DNA of 64,000 nt from Streptomyces xanthochromogenes (lineage in GTDB: Bacteria > Actinomycetota > Actinomycetes > Streptomycetales > Streptomycetaceae), in contig NZ_BMUZ01000001.1 in NCBI RefSeq assembly GCF_014650455.1, positions 744,001-808,000 on the forward strand, in the 5' to 3' direction. The notes beneath the pieces were generated by a model. The model saw nothing but the letters and a program-made list of their open reading frames with translations, searched no databases and had not been told where the DNA came from. The translations under genes were made by a program, and so were the position numbers. Below are positions 54,888 through 62,898 of the stretch, piece by piece. Within the stretch, counting starts at the first letter, position 1. Each line of letters starts with the position of its first letter.

Positions 54888-55241
54888 GTGACGACGACGA
54901 GCAGCACCGACCCGTCGGCCGAGGTGCTCGGCGAGGCAGCGGGGGTCTTCGGACTCCTTGCCTCGCCCGCGCGGCTGCACATCATGTGGACGCTGAGCCA
55001 CGGCGAGTCCGATGTGTCGGGGCTGGCCGAGAGGGTCGGCGGTGCGCTGCCGGCCGTCAGTCAGCATCTGGCGAAGCTGAAACTCGCGGGGCTCGTCCGG
55101 TCCCGGCGGGAGGGACGGCGGGTCGTCTACCTCGTCGACGATCCCGATGTGGCTCAGATGGTGCGCTGGCTGGTCGCCCGTCTTGGCGGGGGCGTGAAGC
55201 TGCCGGGACCGTCGGGACTCGTCCGTGACCTGGGCGCCTGA
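54888..55241 (+). CDS. ArsR family transcriptional regulator
   Basis: 117 residues with the winged helix of the ArsR/SmtB family: FGLLASPARLHIMWTLSHGE (about 21-40), ALPAVSQHLAKLKLAGLV recognition helix (about 54-71), then the wing SRREGRRVVYLVDD. It contains no Cys, so a Cys-type metal site is excluded; the effector is not evident. GTG 54888 follows GGAGG. Its last 17 bases overlap the P-type ATPase gene, which it probably controls. Confidence 0.9.
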   Translation: MTTTSSTDPSAEVLGEAAGVFGLLASPARLHIMWTLSHGESDVSGLAERVGGALPAVSQHLAKLKLAGLVRSRREGRRVVYLVDDPDVAQMVRWLVARLGGGVKLPGPSGLVRDLGA

Positions 55242-57816
55242 GCGGATCTCTCCTCTGCAGTTGTCAAGGAGCACTCCGCTGCAGTTGCTCCGCTCGCTCG
55301 GCTCCGGTCCGCGGGGACTCGTGGAGTCCGAAGCCGAGGCACGTCTCGTGCGATATGGGGAAAACGTCCTTCCCGCCCGCCGAGTTCCGTCCCTGCCGAT
55401 TGTTTTCCTGCGCAGTCTGCGCGACCCGTTCACCGCCGTGCTCGCCTGTCTCGCGCTGGTCTCCGCGCTGGTCGCGGCCTGGGCGACGGCCTCCGTCATC
55501 GCGGTGCTCGTAGTGGTGAGCTGTGCGCTGCGGGCGGCCGGCGAGCACCGTGCCGACCGGTCGGCGGCCGGGCTGCGGGAGTTGGTGGCGAGCACCGCGA
55601 CCGTGCTGCGCAGGACGGACGACGAGGCGGCGCCGGTGCCGCGCGAGGTCCCGGTGGACCAGGTGGTGCCCGGCGATGTGGTGCGGCTCGCACCCGGCGA
55701 TCTCGTACCGGCGGATCTGCGGCTGCTGCGGGCGACCGGTCTGACGATGCATCAGGCGGCGCTGACCGGCGAGTCCGCACCGGTCCCCAAGTACCCGGTG
55801 GACGAGCCCGCGGCACCGGCGCCGCCCGGAGCTGCGCCGACGCACGCCCTGGACGAGCAGGACTTCGACCGGCCGGAGGTCTGCTTCCAGGGCAGCAGCG
55901 TGGCCTCGGGCAGCGGCACCGGCGTGGTGGTCTCGACCGGCGCCGACACGCGGTTCGCGCGGGCCGACAAGCCGCACCGCGACGACCGGCGCACGACGGC
56001 CTTCGACCGGTCGGTGTACGGAATCTCCTGGATTCTGATCCGGTTCATGCTGCTCACCCCGCCGCTGGTCCTGATGGCCAACGCGGCGCTGCGCGGCCGG
56101 GGCCTGGAGACGCTGCCCTTCGCGGTGGCCGTCGCGGTCGGGCTCACGCCCGAGATGCTGCCGGTCATCGTGACGACCACGCTCGCGCGCGGGGCGTCGG
56201 CGCTCGCCCGCACCCACCGGGTGATCGTCAAGCGGCTGCCGGCGCTGCACGACCTGGGTGCCGTCGACGTCGTCTGCCTGGACAAGACCGGCACGCTGAC
56301 CCAGGACCGGCCGGTCCTGGACTGCGCCCTCGACACGGCCGGCCGCCCCGACGACTCGGTCCTGCACTGGGCCGCCGTCAACAGCCTGTGGACCCTGCAG
56401 CTCGCCGAACTGCCCGCCGCCGACGCCCTCGACGAGGCCCTGCTCGACGCGGCCGAGGAGCGACTGCCCGCGGACGCCCTGGAGTACGACGCGGTCGCCG
56501 CCCTCCCCTTCGACCCGGTGCGCCGGCTCTCCACGGCCGTGGTCGACACCCCGCGCCGGCTCGGCCACCACACGCTGGTGGTCAAGGGCGCCGTCGAGGA
56601 CGTTCTGGAACGGTGTCCGCTCTCCGCCGACGAACGGGAAAGGGCGGTCGCGCTCGCCGACCGCCTCGCCGCGGACGGGCTGCGCGTCCTCGCGGTGGCC
56701 CTCGCCGAACGGCCCGCCGCCGGGCGCCCGTACACCGTCGCGGACGAGCGCGGGCTCACCCTGAAGGGCCTGGTCGGGCTGCGCGACGCGACCGCCGATT
56801 CGGCGGCGGACGCCCTTGCCGCGCTGGCCCACCGGGGCGTCGCCGTGAAGGTGCTGACCGGCGACCACCCCGGCACGGCCGCCCGCGCCTGCCGCGAGCT
56901 CGGCCTCGACCCGGGCGAGGTCGTCACCGCCGCCTCGCTCGACGGCCTCGACGACGCCGGGGTGGGCGAACTCGCCGACCGCAGTACCGTCTTCGCCCGC
57001 TGCTCCCCCGAGCAGAAGGCCCGGATCGTGCGGGCCCTGCGCGAGCGCGGACACGTCACCGGATTCCTCGGCGACGGCGTCAACGACCTGCCCGCGATGC
57101 GCGCATCCGACGTCGGCATCTGTCCGCCCGAGGCCGTGGACGTGGCCCGGGAGACGGCGGACGTCGTGCTCGCGGCGAAGGACCTCACCTCGCTCGACCA
57201 CGCCATCGTGGCCGGTCGTGGGGGCGGTGCCACCATCGCGGGCTATCTGCGGATCACCCTGTCCTCGAACCTCGGCAACGTCATCGCGATGCTGACCGCC
57301 GGTCTGCTGCTGCCGTTCCTGCCGATGCTGCCCGCGCAGGTCCTGGTCCAGAACCTGTGCTTCGACGCGGCCCAGCTGGCCTTCGCCTACGACCGGCCGC
57401 GGGCCGCGATGCTGCGCCGCCCGCTCAAGCTCCGCCCCCGCGAAGTCCTGGCCTCGGTCACCGGGTACGGGGTGCTCAACGCCGCCGCCGACCTCGCGAC
57501 CTTCGCCGTCCTGGTCTGGGCGGTCAGCGACACCCGGGGCGAAACCGCCTTCCACGCGGGCTGGTTCACCGAGAACCTGCTGACCCAGGCCCTGGTGATG
57601 GTGCTGCTGCGCACCGGCCGCGGCGGCGGCATCCCGGTCACCGCGGGCGTGCTCGCGCTGACCGGCCTGCTGCTTCCGCTCTCGCCGCTCGGCCCGCTGA
57701 TCGGCATGGCCGCGCTGCCCCTGGCCTACTATCCGCTGCTCGCCCTCGTCCTCACCCTGTACGCGGCCGCCCTGCACTGGCTCACCCGGCGCACCCGACG
57801 GCCGAGCACTCCGTAG
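55225..57816 (+). CDS. P-type ATPase, MgtA-like cation transporter
   Basis: 863 residues. N-terminal cation-ATPase segment (LVRYGENVLPARRV), TGES actuator (about 190), VAVGLTPEMLPVIVTTTLA in helix 4 (about 311-329), phosphorylation motif VCLDKTGTLTQD (about 349-360) and GFLGDGVNDLPAM hinge (about 613-625). The helix-4 sequence matches the magnesium-importing MgtA group rather than heavy-metal pumps, which carry CPC. GTG 55225 overlaps the ArsR stop. Likely imports a divalent cation; ArsR control suggests metal stress. Confidence 0.88.
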   Translation: MTWAPERISPLQLSRSTPLQLLRSLGSGPRGLVESEAEARLVRYGENVLPARRVPSLPIVFLRSLRDPFTAVLACLALVSALVAAWATASVIAVLVVVSCALRAAGEHRADRSAAGLRELVASTATVLRRTDDEAAPVPREVPVDQVVPGDVVRLAPGDLVPADLRLLRATGLTMHQAALTGESAPVPKYPVDEPAAPAPPGAAPTHALDEQDFDRPEVCFQGSSVASGSGTGVVVSTGADTRFARADKPHRDDRRTTAFDRSVYGISWILIRFMLLTPPLVLMANAALRGRGLETLPFAVAVAVGLTPEMLPVIVTTTLARGASALARTHRVIVKRLPALHDLGAVDVVCLDKTGTLTQDRPVLDCALDTAGRPDDSVLHWAAVNSLWTLQLAELPAADALDEALLDAAEERLPADALEYDAVAALPFDPVRRLSTAVVDTPRRLGHHTLVVKGAVEDVLERCPLSADERERAVALADRLAADGLRVLAVALAERPAAGRPYTVADERGLTLKGLVGLRDATADSAADALAALAHRGVAVKVLTGDHPGTAARACRELGLDPGEVVTAASLDGLDDAGVGELADRSTVFARCSPEQKARIVRALRERGHVTGFLGDGVNDLPAMRASDVGICPPEAVDVARETADVVLAAKDLTSLDHAIVAGRGGGATIAGYLRITLSSNLGNVIAMLTAGLLLPFLPMLPAQVLVQNLCFDAAQLAFAYDRPRAAMLRRPLKLRPREVLASVTGYGVLNAAADLATFAVLVWAVSDTRGETAFHAGWFTENLLTQALVMVLLRTGRGGGIPVTAGVLALTGLLLPLSPLGPLIGMAALPLAYYPLLALVLTLYAAALHWLTRRTRRPSTP

Positions 57817-57892
57817 CGGCGGGCTCCCTGACCCGAGCCCCCGGTCCACTGACCGGGGGCCGTTGTCAGACCCGGCGCCTACAGTTCTGGAC

Positions 57893-58426
57893 ATGAGCGA
57901 CACAGCCCGTGAACTTGCCCCGCGCGTCCGGCTGCTGGCCTGGTCGGACGGAGACCTCGGCCTGCTCCGCAGGAAGAACGAGCCGGAGATGACCGAGCAC
58001 CTCGGCGGCCCGGAGTCCGAGGAGAAGGTGCTGGCCCGGCAGGACAAATACGCGGCCATGAGCGCCCGCCCCGCCACCGAGGGCCGGATGTTCAAGGTCG
58101 TCCTGGACGAGACGGGTGAGACCGTCGGGTCGGTCGGGTACTGGCCCCGAATATGGCAGGACGAGCCGGTGTACGAGACGGGGTACGGCATCCTCCCCGA
58201 GTTCCGGGGCCGCGGCCTGGCCGTCGCGGCGCTCCGGGCGGTCGTGGACCGCGCCCGCGCCGCGGGCGGCCCGCGCACGATCCACGCCTATCCCTCCGTC
58301 GACCACATCGCCTCCAACGCCACTTGTCGCAAGGCCGGGTTCGCATGCGCCGGCGAGGTCGAGTTCGAGTACCCGCCGGGCACGACGATCCGGTCCAACG
58401 ACTGGTGGACCACCTTGGAGGACTAA
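57893..58426 (+). CDS. GNAT family N-acetyltransferase (RimJ/RimL-like)
   Basis: 177 residues. LRRKNEPEMTEHLGGPES at the start, then the acetyl-CoA loop YGILPEFRGRGLAVAALRAV (about 98-117) and PSVDHIASNATCRKAGFACA, typical of the RimJ/RimL group. Substrate unknown. ATG 57893. A 23-base duplication covers its stop codon. Confidence 0.85.
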   Translation: MSDTARELAPRVRLLAWSDGDLGLLRRKNEPEMTEHLGGPESEEKVLARQDKYAAMSARPATEGRMFKVVLDETGETVGSVGYWPRIWQDEPVYETGYGILPEFRGRGLAVAALRAVVDRARAAGGPRTIHAYPSVDHIASNATCRKAGFACAGEVEFEYPPGTTIRSNDWWTTLED

Positions 58427-58451
58427 ACACTGGTGGACCACCTTGGAGGAC
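58401..58451. repeat. 23-bp direct repeat across a stop codon
   Basis: The last 23 coding bases and the 23 bases beginning 5 bases later are identical (58401-58423 and 58429-58451). The second copy lies just past the stop, a recent tandem duplication. The following 58467-58555 is a gggcgt-rich low-complexity stretch. Confidence 0.9.
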
Positions 58452-58551
58452 CAGGGGCCCAGCCTCTGCACGGCGCGACCGCACGATGCCGGCCGAGCGA
58501 GGGCGTGGGCGTAGGCGGGGGTGTGGGCGTGAGCGCGGGCGTGGCGTGGGG

Positions 58552-58983
58552 TCAGTCCAGGGGCTTGTCGAAGTTGAAGGCCGTCACGGCCATCCGCTCG
58601 CGGAAGTAGAAGCGGTGCGCGTCCGTGCGCTGGGTGCCGGAGTCGAGGTTGAGGGAGGTGCATCCCGCCCTGCGCGCGTGAGCCTCCAGGTGGGCGAGCA
58701 GGGCATGGCCCACGCCGGTGGAGCGGGCACCGGCGGCCGTGACCAGGTCGTCGACGTACAGCTTGCGGACCACGTGGGTGTTGACGATGATCCGCCACCC
58801 GGCGGCGCCGACACAGGCCCCGTCGTCGCCGTACACCGCGGTGAAGCGCAGCCCCTGGGCATGCCCTTCCCCGTAGATCTCGGCGAAGAGTTCCTCGGTG
58901 AGGTGCGGGCGGAGTTCACTGAGCACCGGCAGCAGGTCATCCGTCAGCCGCGGGTCGCCCGGTTCGAGGTCGATGATCTTCAT
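58552..58983 (-). CDS. GNAT family N-acetyltransferase
   Basis: 143 residues from ATG 58983 (MKIIDLEPGD). GNAT core: RKLYVDDLVTAAGARSTGVG (acetyl-CoA loop, about 80-99), HALLAHLEAHARRAGCTSLN and AHRFYFRERMAVTAFNFDK. Similar in size to small single-domain GNATs. Substrate unknown. A start ten codons earlier is possible but lacks a ribosome site. Confidence 0.82.
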   Translation of the reverse strand: MKIIDLEPGDPRLTDDLLPVLSELRPHLTEELFAEIYGEGHAQGLRFTAVYGDDGACVGAAGWRIIVNTHVVRKLYVDDLVTAAGARSTGVGHALLAHLEAHARRAGCTSLNLDSGTQRTDAHRFYFRERMAVTAFNFDKPLD

Positions 58984-59174
58984 ACCGAAAGCGTAGAGCG
59001 CCCGCGCCCGCACGGCCCCGCGGGACCTGTACGCCTCGTACGACCTGTACGCCTGTCACCGATCGGTGCGGCTCGCGCGGCTCCGAGACCCGCCCCGCAC
59101 GGGCCGTGTTGCCCGCGAACCCGCATGCCCGGGATGGAACGCGCTTGACGGTCGTGAATCCGTCGAGGATATTT

Positions 59175-59191
59175 GTCTGCGTGACGCAGAC
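59175..59191. promoter_or_regulatory. Perfect palindromic operator-like site
   Basis: GTCTGCG TGA CGCAGAC, a perfect 7-3-7 inverted repeat, followed at 59195 by a second, shorter one (GTCTG ATG CAGAT). They lie about 320 bases before the NmrA-like gene. The arrangement suggests a repressor operator for one of the flanking genes. Confidence 0.5.
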
Positions 59192-59340
59192 TATGTCTGA
59201 TGCAGATTGGTTGATGACGACGGGTGGGTGGGCGGGCGGCTCCGCACCCTGTCGACGCGCCCGGTCTCGGTCGACGCGCCCGGTCAACGCTCCGGTCAAC
59301 GCTCCGGTCGACGCCTCCGGTCGATCGGCCGTGATTGACC

Positions 59341-59440
59341 GTGCTCGGTCGCGCGTGGCCGCGCTTGGTCGCGCGTGGCCGCGCTTGGTCGTGCTTGGCC
59401 GCGCTTGGTCGCGCTTGGTCGTGCTTGGTCGTGCTTGGCA
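59341..59440. repeat. 10-bp minisatellite, ten copies
   Basis: Ten consecutive decamers related to gcgcttggtc, all in exact 10-bp register, end about 70 bases before the NmrA-like gene start. The region 59000-59510 otherwise holds no gene. Confidence 0.9.
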
Positions 59441-59511
59441 CAGGTGCGTCAGCCGTTGCCCGGCAGCGCCTCAGTAGTCCCAACTTCCTTTATCCAAGGG
59501 GTATTTCCATC

Positions 59512-60351
59512 ATGACGATTCTGATCACCGGCAGCCGCGGCAAGGTCGCCACCACCCTCATCCCGTTGCTGCGCGAGCGCGGGCTCGATGTCCGTGCGGC
59601 CTCCGCGAGCCCCGACAAGCTGTCGCTCCCGGACGGCGTGGAGCGCGTCGTCTGCGACCTCGACGACCCGGCGACGTTCCCGGCCGCGCTGGCCGGGGTC
59701 GAGTCGGTCTTCCTGTACGCCAACCCGCAGCACATCGAGGCGTTCCTCGCCGAGGCGAAGACCGCCGGGGTGCGGCACATCGTGCTGCTCTCCTCCAGTT
59801 CCGTCATCGAGCCCGGCGCCGACACCAACGCCATCGCCGCGATGCACAGCGCCGTCGAGCGCGGCCTGGAACGCTCCGGCATCCCGTCGACGTTCCTCCA
59901 GCCCGGCGGGTTCGCGGGCAACGCCCTCGGCTGGGCCTGGACGGCCAAGTCGACCGGCACCGTGGACCATCCCTTCCCCGGGGCCCGGTCCAGCCTCATC
60001 CACGAGGCGGACATCGCGGATGCCGCGCTCGCCGTTCTCACCCGGCCCGAACTGCGGGGCCACGCCTACCACCTCACCGGGCCGGCCTCCCTCAGCGTCA
60101 CCGAGCAGGTGGCGATCCTCGCCGAGGCCGCCGGGCGTCCGCTCACCGTCAACGCCGTGAGCGCCGAGGCCTGGAAGGAGTCGACGGCCGAATTCATGCC
60201 GCCCGCCATCGCGGACGCGCCGCTCGGCTACTTCGCCTCGCACGACGGCCTGCCCGACGCGGTGACCAGCACCGTGGAGGAACTGACCGGCCATCCGTCC
60301 CGCACCTTCGCCTCCTGGGCCCGTGAAAACGCGGACGCCTTCCGCCCGTAG
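59512..60351 (+). CDS. NmrA-like NAD(P)-binding protein
   Basis: 279 residues of an atypical short-chain dehydrogenase fold: MTILITGSRGKVATTLIPLL with the GxxGxxx nucleotide loop (about 7-13), VVCDLDDPATFPAALAGVES and FLQPGGFAGNALGWAW. Likely binds NAD(P)H and acts as a quinone or other small-molecule reductase, or as a redox sensor. ATG 59512 with AAGGGG about ten bases upstream. Flanked on both sides by 10-bp minisatellites. Confidence 0.85.
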   Translation: MTILITGSRGKVATTLIPLLRERGLDVRAASASPDKLSLPDGVERVVCDLDDPATFPAALAGVESVFLYANPQHIEAFLAEAKTAGVRHIVLLSSSSVIEPGADTNAIAAMHSAVERGLERSGIPSTFLQPGGFAGNALGWAWTAKSTGTVDHPFPGARSSLIHEADIADAALAVLTRPELRGHAYHLTGPASLSVTEQVAILAEAAGRPLTVNAVSAEAWKESTAEFMPPAIADAPLGYFASHDGLPDAVTSTVEELTGHPSRTFASWARENADAFRP

Positions 60352-60360
60352 CCGCCGCCA

Positions 60361-60440
60361 GCGGCTGCTAGTTGCTCCTAGCGGCTGCCAGTCGCTCCTA
60401 GCGGCTGCTGGCCGCTGCTGGCCGCTGCTGGCCGCTGCTC
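60361..60440. repeat. 10-bp minisatellite, eight copies
   Basis: Decamers gcggctgctn / gttgctccta alternate at first and then become gccgctgctg repeated, all in a 10-bp register. Begins ten bases after the NmrA-like gene stop. No gene between 60352 and 60574. Confidence 0.85.
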
Positions 60441-60574
60441 CCGCCCGGTCACTTCCTTCGGTCGGCCGCCCCGGCCCGGTCGCCACCAGCCCGTCGCCTC
60501 GTCCGCCCCCGAGCAGCCCGGCACGCCCCCGAAATCCCTGGCCCGCAGCGCCGCCCCGGTGCCATCCTGGCGGC

Positions 60575-61333
60575 GTGAACGGACCGGAGATCCACATCGA
60601 CTTCGCCCCCGAGCTGCGGCTCTTCGTTCCTGTGAAGCGCCGCGAGGGGCCCAGCAGTTTCGTGACCGACGGCGTGTCCACGCTCGGCCATGTCGTCGAG
60701 TCGCTGGGCGTCCCGCTCACCGAGGCCGGCCGGCTGCTCGCGGACGGCCGCGAGGTGCCGGTCTCCCACATCGCGTCGGCGGGCGAAACCGTCGAGGTGC
60801 ATGCCGTCGAGCGCCCACAGACGGTGCCGGGCGCCCCGCTGCGCTTCCTGCTCGACGTCCATCTCGGCACTCTGGCAAGGCGGTTGAGGCTGCTCGGTGT
60901 CGACGCGGCGTACGAGAGCGAGGACATCGGGGACCCGGCGCTCGCGGCGCTCTCCGCGCGGGAACAGCGCGTCATGCTCTCCCGGGACCGAGGTCTGCTG
61001 CACCGCAGGGAGCTGTGGGCCGGCGCGTACGTCTACAGCCACCGCACCGAGGAACAACTACGGGACGTACTCGGCCGGTTCGCGCCCGCGCTCGCGCCCT
61101 GGACGCGGTGCACCGCCTGCAACGCGCTGCTGCGGGAGGCCGACAAGGAGTCGGTGGGCGACCGTCTGGAGCACGGCACCCGCAGTACGTACGAGGTCTT
61201 CGCCGAGTGCGGGGGCTGTGAACGGGTCTATTGGCGTGGTGCGCACCATGCCGCGTTGGAGGCGATCGTCGACGAGGCGGTACGGGAGTTCGGCCCGGGC
61301 GGTGGTGGTCGGCGGGCGGACCGTGCCGGATGA
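60575..61333 (+). CDS. Mut7-C RNase domain protein with N-terminal ubiquitin-like domain
   Basis: 252 residues. The N-terminal 85 residues (IHIDFAPELRLFVPVKRREG) form the Mut7-C ubiquitin-like domain. A PIN-type Mut7-C nuclease domain follows: RFLLDVHLGTLARRLRLLG (first Asp, about 92-110), RVMLSRDRGLLHRREL, and a zinc ribbon with CTACNALL and CGGCERVYW (four Cys, about 187-222). Related proteins are RNases of unknown substrate. GTG 60575 is chosen; the upstream open frame is Pro/Arg-rich repeat sequence. Confidence 0.87.
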   Translation: MNGPEIHIDFAPELRLFVPVKRREGPSSFVTDGVSTLGHVVESLGVPLTEAGRLLADGREVPVSHIASAGETVEVHAVERPQTVPGAPLRFLLDVHLGTLARRLRLLGVDAAYESEDIGDPALAALSAREQRVMLSRDRGLLHRRELWAGAYVYSHRTEEQLRDVLGRFAPALAPWTRCTACNALLREADKESVGDRLEHGTRSTYEVFAECGGCERVYWRGAHHAALEAIVDEAVREFGPGGGGRRADRAG

Positions 61334-61341
61334 CGGCTGCC

Positions 61342-61453
61342 GGTGCGGTTGCCCGGTGCGGCTGCCTGGGTGCGGTCGCCTGGTGCGGCTGCCTGGTGCG
61401 GCTGGCCGGTGCGACTGCCTGGTGCGGCTGGCCGGTGCGGCTGCCTGGGTGCG
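61342..61453. repeat. 13-bp minisatellite, nine copies
   Basis: The core ggtgcg recurs nine times at 13- or 14-base spacing (61342, 61355, 61369, 61382, 61395, 61408, 61421, 61434, 61448), in the gap between the convergent Mut7-C and MarR genes. Confidence 0.85.
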
Positions 61454-61455
61454 GT

Positions 61456-62014
61456 TCAGATCTGGCCGCTCCGGAGGCGCTCGATCTGGGCGGTGCTGAG
61501 GTCCACCGTGCGGCGCATGTGCGTGGCGATGAAGGCGATCTCGTCGTCCGCGTACTCGTCGAACAGCTCCCACCAGGCCCCGTTGAGCCGGCCCCACACC
61601 TCGCCGAACTCCGCCATCTGCCCGGGCACCACCTCGACGAGGACCTTTCTGCGGTCCTCGGTGTCGCGCCGGCGGGTCACATAGCCGGCCTTCTCCAGAC
61701 GGTCGACGAGCCGGGTCGCGGAACCGGTGGTGAGCCCGGTCAGTTCGGCGATCCGGCCCGTGGTGACGGGGCCGGGCTCCAGACCGAGCAGGTTGAGGCA
61801 CTGGACGTCGGTGGGGTGCAGTCCCAGGCGGTCGGCGAGTGCCTGGTTGAACAGGGCGTACGAGGCCATGTAGCGGCGGGATACTGCGCCCAGGTCGTGC
61901 AGCAGGGTGGCGCGGGGGGGTGGGGGGGTGCGGGGGGGGTGGGGGGGTGCGGGGGGTTGGGGGGGTGCGGGGGGTGTGGCCCGGCCGGGGTCCGGGGGCG
62001 TTCTTCTGTGCCAT
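61456..62014 (-). pseudogene. MarR family regulator, frame broken in a G-tract repeat
   Basis: The conserved part is a normal MarR winged helix: LLHDLGAVSRRYMASYALFN, LHPTDVQCLNLLGLEPGPVT, ELTGLTTGSATRLVDRLEKA and RRRDTEDRRKVLVEVV, ending at 61456. The natural start, ATG 62014 (MAQKNAPGPRP), is off by one base from this frame: 559 bases lie between. The break falls in an 18-bp G-rich repeat (61921-61975) whose first unit has 19 bases. Either a slipped or mis-sequenced G run inactivates the gene, or translation begins elsewhere. The gene would regulate its own locus or a distant efflux system. Confidence 0.7.
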
Positions 62015-62097
62015 GCAGAAAGTGTACGGAGCAGTGTTTGCCCGGGGGGAGGTTGCCCACCCTCCCGCCCGTTGCTCGGGGTTGGTTGGTCCCGGCC

Positions 62098-62330
62098 CCT
62101 GGGGCTCCGCCCCAAACCCCGGGGGCTCGCCCACCCTCCCCCAAGCTCTCAATGAGCAGGGGGGACCCCCATCCCGTGCGGCGGGTTGGATGAGCTGAGC
62201 CCTGGGGCTCCGCCCCAGACCCCGGGGGTTTCCCCACCCTCCCCCAAGCTCTTAATGAGCAGGGGGGACCCCCATCCCGTGCAGCGGGTTGGATGAGCTG
62301 AGCCCTGGGGCTACGCCCCAGACCCCGGGC
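62098..62330. repeat. 103-bp tandem repeat
   Basis: Two full units (62098-62200, 62201-62303) and the start of a third to about 62330. Each unit contains the cctggggctccgcccc hairpin and an inner element (62136-62172; 62239-62275) that begins ctcccccaag and ends ggggggacccccat. No gene in 62015-62893. Confidence 0.85.
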
Positions 62331-62339
62331 GGGGACTCC

Positions 62340-62620
62340 GCCCCCTGCACCCCCGATCGCGCCTGAACGGCGCTCGTCCTCAAACTCCCCCAAGGCCTCA
62401 AGGGCCAGGGGGGACCCCCATGACGGGCTGAAATGCCCGATGCCGGCCAGCACCGAAGCATTTAGGGGCGCGAGGAACTGCGCGAGGAGCGACCACGCAC
62501 GGTGCGAGGCCTCCGACGGCCTTTGGGGGCGCGGGGAACTGCGCGACCAGCCACCCACGGCCCGAGGACGTAAACGGGGTTAGGGGCGCGGGGAACTGCG
62601 CGAGCAACCACCCACGGTGC
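62340..62620. repeat. Dispersed repeat, copy 3, with inserted element
   Basis: Module shared with the copies at 19.7 and 42.2 kb (tgaacggcgctcgtcctcaaa ... acgggctgaaatgcccgatg), but here the six bases cgccgg of copy 2 are replaced by a 37-base ctcccccaag element (62385-62421). The end module ggggcgcggggaactgcgcg occurs three times (near 62466, 62526 and 62583). Confidence 0.75.
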
Positions 62621-62663
62621 AAGGGCGAAAGAGGGGGTTGGGGGCGCAAGCCGCACGGCATTC

Positions 62664-62898
62664 GGCCGGGGCCGGGCTACGGCCCAGGCCGAGGCCGGGT
62701 ACACCAGGACTGAACTACCGCCGGGGCCGGGGCCGGGCTACACCAGGCCCGGACTACCACCGGAGCCGGGCCGGGCTATGGCCAGGACCGGACTACAGCC
62801 AGGGCCGGGGCCGGGCTACACCAGGACTGAACTACCGCCGGAGCCGGGCCGGGCTATGGCCAGGACCGGACTACAGCCAAGGCCGGGGCCGGGCTACG
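62664..62898. repeat. 78-bp higher-order tandem repeat
   Basis: The word gggctac or gggctat recurs at 62674, 62735, 62773, 62813, 62851 and 62891, spacing 38 and 40 alternately, so the true unit is a 78-bp dimer repeated about three times. The open frame it creates is repetitive and not a gene. The array abuts the TetR gene stop. Confidence 0.85.

Noticed and set aside
55264-58278. 1004-codon minus-strand frame opposite the P-type ATPase
   Set aside because: Pure antisense shadow; the sense strand carries all P-type ATPase motifs.
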